From Pelagibacterium montanilacus (lineage in GTDB: Bacteria; Pseudomonadota; Alphaproteobacteria; Rhizobiales; Devosiaceae): 64,000 nt of DNA. The stretch lies in NCBI RefSeq assembly GCF_003992665.1, contig NZ_RZMX01000059.1:248001-312000 (forward strand). Reading direction: 5' to 3'. The notes beneath the pieces are model-generated. The model was given only the letters and a program-made list of their open reading frames with translations. It was not told the origin of the DNA and did not search any database. Shown here piece by piece: positions 1 through 6,432 of the stretch. The stretch's first letter is position 1, and the number at the start of each line of letters is the position of its first letter. A program made the translations under genes and the position numbers.

Positions 1-1377
1 CTGGTCCATGCGGCGATGCTGGCCGGCATCGGCACCATGCTGGTGCTTGCCGGTCCGCTCGCGATGGCGTTCGGGGTCGGAGTGCTGGCCCTGGCCGCGC
101 TGGAAGCCGGTGCGCTGGCGCGGACCCTTGTCTCTGGCGCGGCCAGGACTGCACAGGGGCCCGAAAGCCTGATCGAGGCGCTGCCTGACCCGGTGGTTCG
201 GTTCGACCCGGCGGGCCATCCGGTGTTCGTTTCGGCGCGCACGGCCGCGATTCTGGGATGCCGGCATTTCGAGCTCGACCACGGCGGTCTCCTCGCTCGG
301 GTGCATGTGCTCGACCGGCCCGCCTACATGGCCGCGATTTCCGAGGCGACCCATGGGCGGATCGGCCGGACGGTCGAGATGCGCATGCGCCGCGATGCCG
401 AGGCGCCGGGCGAGAGTGCGCAGTATCTGTGGATGGAAATGGCGCTCGAGCCGATCGAGGCGGATGCCGGTGCCACCAAAGGCCCGGTCGGCGCCGTGGC
501 GCTCCTGCGCGACATCAGCGCCCGCAAGCGGATGGAAGCAGAAACCCGGGCCGGGCGCGCCGAAGCCGAGAAAGCATCGCTGGCCAAGTCGCGCTTCCTG
601 GCGACCATCGGGCACGAGCTGCGCACGCCGCTCAATGCCATCGTGGGGTTTTCCGACTTGATGACCGCCGGGATCGGGGGCGAACTCAACCCGACCCATT
701 CAGAATATGCCGGCCACATCAAGCAGAGCGGGTATCATCTTCTCGACGTGGTCAACATGCTGCTCGACATGTCGCGGCTCGAAGCGGGGCGGTTCGAGCT
801 CCAGTGCGAGGCCTTCGACCCCGAAAAGATCGCGGCCCCCTGCATGCAGCTTGTGGAACAGGCCGCGGCCGACCGGGCGATCCGGCTGGTGCGCGCGGTG
901 CCCACGACGCTGCCGCGGGTTCTTGCCGACGAGCGCGCGTGCCGGCAGATCCTGATCAACCTGCTCTCGAACGCGGTCAAGTTCAGCCATGACGGCGGCA
1001 CGGTCAGCCTCGCCATGAAACGCCAGGGCGCGATGCTCAACGTTTCGGTTACCGATACGGGCGTAGGAATGGAGCCCGAGACGATCGGGCGAATCGGCGA
1101 GCCGTTCCTGCAGGAGCAGACCGGCCTCGCGCGCCGCTTCGAAGGGACGGGCCTTGGCCTGTCGATCGTCAAGGCACTGGTCGAACTGCACGACGGGCAG
1201 CTTCACGTCATGTCCCGCCCCGGAGAGGGGACGGTGGTGACGGTGCTGCTCCCACTCGAAGGCCCCGAGCGCGCCCGTCCGCGGCCCTCGGCCGAAATCA
1301 CCGAACTCAGACCGGCCCGCACGGCCAGTGATGAGGAAAAATGGCAGCAAGACGAAAGAAAAAGCGCCGCAGGATGA
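1..1377 (+). CDS. PAS-domain sensor histidine kinase, 5' end outside window
   Basis: The frame is open from base 1, so the N-terminus is probably cut by the window edge; an ATG at 16 is only the first one visible. A hydrophobic stretch comes first (likely the last transmembrane segment), then a PAS domain (bases about 165-510), then a HisKA domain with the phosphoacceptor His at 613-615 in the motif GHELRTPLNAI. The HATPase_c domain follows with N box LINLLSNAVKFS, G1 box DTGVGM and G2 box GTGLGLSIV. It should autophosphorylate in response to an unknown signal. The style resembles membrane-bound cell-cycle kinases of the DivJ/PleC group, but no receiver partner is visible here. Its 3' end overlaps the next gene by 37 bases, which suggests co-expression. 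Confidence 0.88.
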   Translation: MVHAAMLAGIGTMLVLAGPLAMAFGVGVLALAALEAGALARTLVSGAARTAQGPESLIEALPDPVVRFDPAGHPVFVSARTAAILGCRHFELDHGGLLARVHVLDRPAYMAAISEATHGRIGRTVEMRMRRDAEAPGESAQYLWMEMALEPIEADAGATKGPVGAVALLRDISARKRMEAETRAGRAEAEKASLAKSRFLATIGHELRTPLNAIVGFSDLMTAGIGGELNPTHSEYAGHIKQSGYHLLDVVNMLLDMSRLEAGRFELQCEAFDPEKIAAPCMQLVEQAAADRAIRLVRAVPTTLPRVLADERACRQILINLLSNAVKFSHDGGTVSLAMKRQGAMLNVSVTDTGVGMEPETIGRIGEPFLQEQTGLARRFEGTGLGLSIVKALVELHDGQLHVMSRPGEGTVVTVLLPLEGPERARPRPSAEITELRPARTASDEEKWQQDERKSAAG

Positions 1378-2405
1378 CAGCTTCGTCTCTCACCCACATT
1401 CCGCTTTCCATCGGTTCGGCGCTCCTGGCGCTTTCGGGCCGGGGGCTTTCCTGGGGCGCCGCGCAGGTCATGGCCGCGCCGATGGCCTCGGCGGTGCTGT
1501 TTACCGCCAGCGGCCTCGTGCTGATGGCGGGCACCAACGCGCTCTACCTCCAGGAAGGCAAACACCCCGCGCCGATGTTCTCGGTCCAGGGCCAGCAGGC
1601 AGCAGATGCGCCGCCGGCCATCGCCCCGGTGATGGCGACCCCGCCGATCCGGCCCGAAGGGCTCGAGATGGCCTCCGTGCCGCCCCCGGCCAGCGCCTCG
1701 CCCACACCGGCGCCCCAGCCCGAGCCGCCGAGCGAGAGCACTCCGGCCATCGGCAATGCCGATATCGCCGAGTTGCAGGAGCGGCTCTCGGCCATGGGAC
1801 TCTTTGACGGAACGGTGGACGGCTATTACGGGCCCAAGACCGCCGACGCGATCCGCGCCTTCGAGGCCCGCTCGGGCCTGCCGCGTACCGGAGCGGCGAG
1901 CCCGGACGTGCTGCGGGCCGTGCGCTCTGCTGGCGACCAGTCCTCGGCGGCCCCGGTCCCGACACCGTCTCCGGCGCCCGAGCCCACGCCAGTGGCCGCG
2001 CCCGCGCAGACAGCGGTCGCCTCGGCCCCGAGTTCGAGTGACGACATCGCCTCGCTGATCGCGGCGGCGCCAGTCGAACAGCGTCCGGCTCCCGAGCCCG
2101 CCCCTGCAGCCGCGCCCGCGCCGGTGCAGGCCGTGGCGGCGCCCGAGCCCCAGGCAGAGGCGGTCGCGTCAGTTGCGGCAAGCGATCAAGAAGCAATCCC
2201 TCCGGCCCGTGACCGCGAACTGGTGCGGGCGGTGCAGTCCGGCCTGCTGCGGCTGGGCTTCATGCATGCGCCGGCAACGGGCGTGCTCGATGACACTACG
2301 GCGCAGGCGATCCGGAAGTTCCAGATCTTCCACAATTACCGGGTGACCGGCGAGATAACCCCGCAATTGCTCGACAGGCTTGCCCTGGCCGGCGGAAACT
2401 CCTAG
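1341..2405 (+). CDS. Membrane-anchored protein with two peptidoglycan-binding domains
   Basis: 354 residues. The N-terminus is very basic (RRKKKRRR), followed by a hydrophobic segment at about residues 42-70 that should anchor it in the inner membrane. A long Pro/Ala-rich linker separates two PG_binding_1 domains, at about 140-195 (key motif DGYYGPKTADAIRAFE) and 292-345 (GVLDDTTAQAIRKFQ). These domains bind cell-wall muropeptides in other proteins; no catalytic domain is present. The ATG at 1341 has a TGAGGA ribosome site just upstream and lies inside the end of the kinase gene. This pairing suggests a link between kinase signalling and the cell wall, which is inference. Confidence 0.8.
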   Translation: MAARRKKKRRRMTASSLTHIPLSIGSALLALSGRGLSWGAAQVMAAPMASAVLFTASGLVLMAGTNALYLQEGKHPAPMFSVQGQQAADAPPAIAPVMATPPIRPEGLEMASVPPPASASPTPAPQPEPPSESTPAIGNADIAELQERLSAMGLFDGTVDGYYGPKTADAIRAFEARSGLPRTGAASPDVLRAVRSAGDQSSAAPVPTPSPAPEPTPVAAPAQTAVASAPSSSDDIASLIAAAPVEQRPAPEPAPAAAPAPVQAVAAPEPQAEAVASVAASDQEAIPPARDRELVRAVQSGLLRLGFMHAPATGVLDDTTAQAIRKFQIFHNYRVTGEITPQLLDRLALAGGNS

Positions 2406-2412
2406 GGCATAT

Positions 2413-2437
2413 CCAGTTCTGATTGGATCAGAACCGG
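2413..2437. repeat. Dispersed palindrome, copy 1
   Basis: Perfect 8-bp inverted repeat GTTCTGAT-TGG-ATCAGAAC (2416-2434) starting 11 bases after the preceding stop codon. A near-identical copy sits behind ccmH at 56199-56223. There is no T-tract, so a classical terminator is unlikely. A REP-like or mRNA 3'-end element is possible. Confidence 0.6.
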
Positions 2438-2470
2438 AGAGCTCTCGGTGTTCGGTTTTTCGCGTTCGTG

Positions 2471-2530
2471 AGCCGGGGAAGTGTTTCCATCCCAGACCAC
2501 GTCTGGGACAGGCATTTTCCTGGAAACACG
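2471..2530. repeat. Structured dispersed repeat, copy 1 (two nested hairpins)
   Basis: Outer stem GTGTTTCCA (2481-2489) pairs with TGGAAACAC (2521-2529). Inside it lies a second perfect stem, TCCCAGAC (2490-2497) with GTCTGGGA (2501-2508), followed by the conserved stretch CAGGCATTTTCC. Copy 2 is at 5251-5310. The outer stems of the two copies differ at two pairs, and both changes keep the pairing. Confidence 0.7.
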
Positions 2531-2570
2531 CCAGAGCTCCCGCCCTCCAATTGAGCCGGGAAGCCGGGCC

Positions 2571-2918
2571 ATGCAGCGATTGCGCAGCGATATCTGGTGC
2601 TCAGCCTTTGTGCGGCGGCACAACGCGCTGGGCAGCATGTGTGTGGTGGCGCGCCGGGGCGATCCGGTGGCCGGGCAGGTCTGGATCGAGATCGATCATC
2701 TCAACGGAACAGTCTCGCTGCTGGTGCCCGCGCCCGATATCGGCATGGGAGAGGCGCGCGACGACCGTACGTTCATCGTTCGGCACGACCGGGTCGATCC
2801 GCCCACGGTGCGCGAGCGGATTGCCCGGGAGGTGGATTTCGATCCCGATGTGTGGGTGCTGGCGCTGGAATCACGCTCGGGCGAGCATGGCGTGCCGGTG
2901 ATCGATCAGCCGGCGTGA
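2571..2918 (+). CDS. DUF1491 family protein
   Basis: 115 residues from the ATG at 2571. An earlier in-frame start would run through the structured repeat at 2471-2530 and is unlikely. The sequence starts MQRLRSDIWCSAFVRRHN and continues with a region predicted to be mostly beta strand, as in the DUF1491 family of small cytosolic alphaproteobacterial proteins. Its function is unknown. No signal peptide or membrane segment is seen. The last 13 bases overlap the 3' end of the convergent DUF2336 gene. Confidence 0.75.
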   Translation: MQRLRSDIWCSAFVRRHNALGSMCVVARRGDPVAGQVWIEIDHLNGTVSLLVPAPDIGMGEARDDRTFIVRHDRVDPPTVRERIAREVDFDPDVWVLALESRSGEHGVPVIDQPA

Positions 2919-4054
2919 CGGCTGCGCATCCTGTCGAGCTGCTCGATGGCCTTCTGCCCGACCGTTCCGGTGCGCGGGGCGACCTCTGGGGTCGGGGTGC
3001 GGCGGCTTTCCTCGACAAAGCGGGTGTGTTCGGGCCGGGCGAGACCGGAGACCTTTACGTCGCCGCGCCAGGCACTGAGCAGGAACACCATGGCGGCGGT
3101 GTCCACGGCTTCAAACAGATGCGCATAGGCCGCGAGGGTGCGTGAGCGGTCCTCGTCGTGGCTGGTGGCGTGGATCAGGACCTTGAGCCCGTCCTGAGCC
3201 GTGCATCCAAAGGCGCGCAGGACCACAAAGAGCGCCGCGCCACTGGTGTCGTGGGCGATCTCCCCGCAACGGATTTCGTCGAGCCCGGTGATCTGGGTCA
3301 GCAGCTTAGTGATCCGGGGCCGGCGATTGTCCGAAAACAGCTTCATCAGCGCGGCGGTGAACTCGTCGGTCGCCACAGAAATCTGCTCGAAGGTGCGCAT
3401 GAGCGGCACGCTGGGAAGTTCGCGCCCACTATAGGCGCGCAGAACCGCAAGGCGGCCCGCTTCGGGCAGGTCGAAAAAGACCGGGGTGAGGAGCGCGGCG
3501 TCGAAGTCCTCGCGCATGGAGAGAATGGACGCGACCTCGCGGTCCATCTGCGCCGAGCGGGTGAGGGCCGTGAGGTATGAGCCGCGTGGCTCGACGGCCC
3601 GATTGGCCGCGAGCGCGCGATAAACCTTGCGGCTGTTGATCGGGAACAGGCGCGCCAGCACCGGACCGGTGAGGTCGGGCCGCTCGGCGACCGCGGCGCT
3701 GATCGCGGTGTCGCCCTTGGCAACGAGGCGCAACAGCACGTTCTCGGAAATGGCGTCGGCCTGGCGGATGCGGTTGACCAGCCCGTCCCCGAGATTCTCG
3801 AAGACGAGGATTTCAAGAGCAGGGGTGAGCCCGGGCGCGCTGGCGAGAATGGTGGCGGCGCGGGCGCGCGCCGAGGGTGCGGCAGTGGGAAAGAGGCGAC
3901 GGGCCAGCGCCTCGAACTGTTCGGATTCGGCGGCCAGCGGACGCGGACGGCTCGCATAGGCATCGCAGGCGGCCACGAGCAGCGTGTTGGCACGCTCCAC
4001 ACCGCCGGATTCGATGAGCAACTGAAACGTCTCGTACGGCTGGAAACCGAGCAT
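2906..4054 (-). CDS. DUF2336 domain-containing protein
   Basis: 382 residues, soluble and largely helical, with repeated short helix pairs similar to HEAT-like repeats (for example ENVLLRLVAKGDTAISAAVAE near residues 105-125). This matches my recollection of the alphaproteobacterial DUF2336 family, whose role is not known. The C-terminus (about 350-382) is probably disordered and rich in Thr, Pro and Arg. The gene converges on the DUF1491 gene with a 13-base overlap. It is transcribed from the AT-rich gap at 4055-4220, which it shares with the plus-strand genes that follow. Confidence 0.6.
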   Translation of the reverse strand: MLGFQPYETFQLLIESGGVERANTLLVAACDAYASRPRPLAAESEQFEALARRLFPTAAPSARARAATILASAPGLTPALEILVFENLGDGLVNRIRQADAISENVLLRLVAKGDTAISAAVAERPDLTGPVLARLFPINSRKVYRALAANRAVEPRGSYLTALTRSAQMDREVASILSMREDFDAALLTPVFFDLPEAGRLAVLRAYSGRELPSVPLMRTFEQISVATDEFTAALMKLFSDNRRPRITKLLTQITGLDEIRCGEIAHDTSGAALFVVLRAFGCTAQDGLKVLIHATSHDEDRSRTLAAYAHLFEAVDTAAMVFLLSAWRGDVKVSGLARPEHTRFVEESRRTPTPEVAPRTGTVGQKAIEQLDRMRSRHAG

Positions 4055-4220
4055 GGGTCGAATCGTATCCGCATTGGAATTGGATTTTGCTTACTATCGT
4101 TTCAAATTCGTTAGCGGACTATTAACCTTGATGAACTCTTAATGGACATGCCGACGGACGATGGGTGGAGATTCCGCGGGGGCGTTGCAGTTCCGTCGGG
4201 CAAATGTTGAGAGGCCAATC
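4055..4220. other. AT-rich divergent intergenic region
   Basis: 166 bases between two divergent start codons, clearly more AT-rich than the surroundings (for example around 4075-4145). It should carry the promoters of both neighbours, but I could not pick -35/-10 pairs with confidence. One GANTC (CcrM methylation) site, GAATC, lies at about 4060 next to the DUF2336 start. Confidence 0.5.
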
Positions 4221-4394
4221 ATGGGTGTCGTGCTCGATTTTCGGCCCGGACTGCACAAGCCTGGTAGCCCCGCGTCCTCCGGACATTCCGGCGGCGGCAA
4301 GGTCGTGCTGTTTACAGGGATATTCTATGACCGGACACCTGATGCCGGGCCAAAGGCGCCGGTCGGGCGCACGCGACGCGTGCGCAAGGGGTGA
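4221..4394 (+). CDS. Small protein of unknown function (57 residues)
   Basis: ATG at 4221 follows a GAGAGG ribosome site at the right distance. The peptide has a hydrophobic start (MGVVLDFRP), a Gly/Ser/Pro-rich middle and a second hydrophobic patch, KVVLFTGIFYDR. This layout resembles short conserved Hyphomicrobiales proteins I have seen upstream of unrelated genes, but I cannot name a family. It ends 7 bases before the TTG start of the lipoprotein gene, so the two are probably co-transcribed. No Cys pair or transmembrane helix is evident. Confidence 0.5.
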   Translation: MGVVLDFRPGLHKPGSPASSGHSGGGKVVLFTGIFYDRTPDAGPKAPVGRTRRVRKG

Positions 4395-4401
4395 GAATCC
4401 C

Positions 4402-5226
4402 TTGAAACCGATATTGGGCGGCCTCCTGCGCGGGGCCGGGATCGCGCTCGCCATAGGCGCGCTGGCTGGCTGCGTCACGCGTCCGGTGGGCGATCTGGGA
4501 CGGGTGGAGGCCAGTCTCGTCCATGACGAGGTGATGCCGGTCGCAGGGAGCGTGCGCGCGCAACTGGCGGGCGAGCCGGTGTCGCGGTTCAACCGCACGG
4601 CAGAAGAGATCGAGATGAGCGACCGCATCTGGCGCTTCCTCGTTGCGCCCCATGCGGACTGGTTCCACGATGCCGCGGCCGAGCTGCAGCGCACCCGGCT
4701 GGCGAGCGCGCTCGACAGGGCCTTCAAGCCGCGCGCCTATTACGAGCACCTTGCCGCGACACGTTTTGCCTCCTCGCGCGCCCGCTACAGCCGGATCGAG
4801 GATGACGCCAGGGCCGATATCGCCACGCTGCCATCGACCTTTGCATCGATCTGCAAGGTGATCGAGATCGACCGCCAGAGGGCGGTGGCGCTGGCCAATA
4901 TCGAGCGCAAGCCCTCAGGCGCCGCGGAAAATGTGGCGGCGCGTGAATGGGAGAACCAGCAGGTGATCGGCTGGTTCACGCGCGCGCTGGACTATCGCTT
5001 CATCGCCTATTCCACGGCGCTCGATGGGCTGCTGGTCGAAACGCCCCATGAGGAGGCGCGTGGCGTCGATGCGGCGCTGGTCGCGCTCGAGGTGTTCGTG
5101 CATCGGGCCAAGGCAGGAGCCTTCTGCCCATCGGCCGGCACCGCGGTGGCCAAGGATGGCAGCGAGGGCTCGCGGTTCGCCGCGCCACGGTCGGGGCTGC
5201 ACACGCCGGCGCTGCCGCGCAAATAG
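4402..5226 (+). CDS. Putative lipoprotein of unknown function
   Basis: 274 residues if translation starts at TTG 4402, which places a classic lipoprotein signal at the N-terminus: basic start, hydrophobic core GIALAIGALAG and lipobox LAGC. An ATG further upstream (4165) would bury this signal, so I prefer TTG; AAGGGG lies about ten bases before it. The mature part is helical and charged, with no motif I recognise. It should be attached to the inner or outer membrane. It is followed by the second structured repeat and a convergent gene. Confidence 0.65.
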   Translation: MKPILGGLLRGAGIALAIGALAGCVTRPVGDLGRVEASLVHDEVMPVAGSVRAQLAGEPVSRFNRTAEEIEMSDRIWRFLVAPHADWFHDAAAELQRTRLASALDRAFKPRAYYEHLAATRFASSRARYSRIEDDARADIATLPSTFASICKVIEIDRQRAVALANIERKPSGAAENVAAREWENQQVIGWFTRALDYRFIAYSTALDGLLVETPHEEARGVDAALVALEVFVHRAKAGAFCPSAGTAVAKDGSEGSRFAAPRSGLHTPALPRK

Positions 5227-5250
5227 CGGCTTTGACCTGTCGCGTTGCCG

Positions 5251-5310
5251 AGCCGGAAAAGCGTTGCCATCCCGGATCGGGGTCTGGGACAGGCATTTTC
5301 CTGGCAACGC
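5251..5310. repeat. Structured dispersed repeat, copy 2
   Basis: Outer stem GCGTTGCCA (5261-5269) pairs with TGGCAACGC (5302-5310). Inner stem TCCCGGAT pairs with GTCTGGGA, with two wobble pairs. It ends with the same CAGGCATTTTCC segment as copy 1. It lies between convergent genes and ends two bases before the stop codon of the DUF1254 gene, so it could act as a 3'-end structure for either. Confidence 0.7.
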
Positions 5311-5311
5311 T

Positions 5312-5863
5312 CTATCGCACGTTGAGGCAGCGCAGGTCGGCAAGAGCCTCGCGATAGCGATCGCGTGCCGCAGGGTGGGGCGGGGCCAGCCGCAGGACGG
5401 CCAGGGCTTCGTCACCCGGCGCTTCAGCGATGATCAGTCCTTCCTCGACTTCGAAACTCTGTTCGGTGAGGAGCCGCATCTGACTGGGCCCGAAGATCCC
5501 GAGGTCGAGATCGTCGCTGGCATTGGCGCGGCTGGTCGTGGAATAGACCACGTGCCCGTCGGCATCGAACACCGCCACCGACCAGAAGCTGCCAGGCAGC
5601 GTGCCGCTCAGGACGCCCGGCCCGTCATCGAGATCGAACCGGCAGACGCCATATAAAAGCTCGGGATCGAGCCGGAGAGGATTGGGGTCTCCCGCCGCGA
5701 GGTCGTCGAGCACCACGAGTTGGGCGGGCTCGGTCACGGCCTCCAGCCGGTGCCAGAGGTCTCTGGTCGCGAAATCGGGCAACACCAGGATCATCACGAT
5801 GTGAATGATGATCCCGCACGCGATGCCCACCAGAACGGTCAGACCCAGCCGCATCATGGGCAA
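5312..5863 (-). CDS. DUF1254 family membrane-anchored protein
   Basis: 183 residues with one N-terminal membrane segment (about 5-28, LGLTVLVGIACGIIIHIVM) and a soluble domain expected on the periplasmic side. The shape and the spacing to the next gene fit the short DUF1254 proteins found with DUF1214 partners in Rhizobiales. The function is not established. It overlaps the end of the DUF1214 gene by 10 bases and is the last gene of the mrcA-DUF1214-DUF1254 operon. Confidence 0.68.
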   Translation of the reverse strand: MPMMRLGLTVLVGIACGIIIHIVMILVLPDFATRDLWHRLEAVTEPAQLVVLDDLAAGDPNPLRLDPELLYGVCRFDLDDGPGVLSGTLPGSFWSVAVFDADGHVVYSTTSRANASDDLDLGIFGPSQMRLLTEQSFEVEEGLIIAEAPGDEALAVLRLAPPHPAARDRYREALADLRCLNVR

Positions 5864-6429
5864 TCGACCCGGGTGATCGAGGGAAGGCCGGAGATGGCGG
5901 TGGTGCCGCCAGAGAACACGGCCGCATCATAGAGCGTCAGGATGAGCTGGAAGGCGCCGTCGCCGTCGATCTCGAGCCAGTTGCCCGGGGCAAGGCTCGG
6001 GCTGACATGAACGTTGACCGAGCCGTCCCGATCCAGCGCCAGCCGGTCCGAATGCAGGGCCATGGTCTCTGGGGCGGCAGAGACGATCGCGCCTTGTGGC
6101 GTGGTGGCGGCAAGGGTCCAGAAGTCGGCGGTCGGCACGCTGCCCTCAAGGGCGTAATGGCAGGCACGGTCCAGCGGATCGCCCGAGCTGTCCTCGTTGG
6201 CGACGAACTGGATGCCCTCGCTCTCGCCGAGCTGGAGAAAGCCCTCGCGGGCGAGATAGGCGCGCGAATAGGGATCGGGATAGCTCTGGCCGATCTGGGG
6301 CCATGCGGCCCAGGGGCCGACGCTGACCGAGCCGATGACCCTGCCGTCGGTGAGCGCGTAATAGCTGGCGCCGAACCCGACACCGACAGCAATGACCACG
6401 ATCAGGAAAATTCGGAAGAGAAATCCCAA
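5854..6429 (-). CDS. DUF1214 family membrane-anchored protein
   Basis: 191 residues with an N-terminal membrane segment (about 4-27) and a beta-rich soluble domain. The motifs GPWAAWPQIG, DPYSRAYLAREG and SVPTADFWTLAA are typical of the short DUF1214 proteins. Members sit beside DUF1254 proteins and a bifunctional penicillin-binding protein, as here, but their activity is unknown. It starts 3 bases after the mrcA stop codon. A role in the cell envelope is inferred from that coupling. Confidence 0.75.
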   Translation of the reverse strand: MGFLFRIFLIVVIAVGVGFGASYYALTDGRVIGSVSVGPWAAWPQIGQSYPDPYSRAYLAREGFLQLGESEGIQFVANEDSSGDPLDRACHYALEGSVPTADFWTLAATTPQGAIVSAAPETMALHSDRLALDRDGSVNVHVSPSLAPGNWLEIDGDGAFQLILTLYDAAVFSGGTTAISGLPSITRVDCP

Positions 6430-6432
6430 GAC

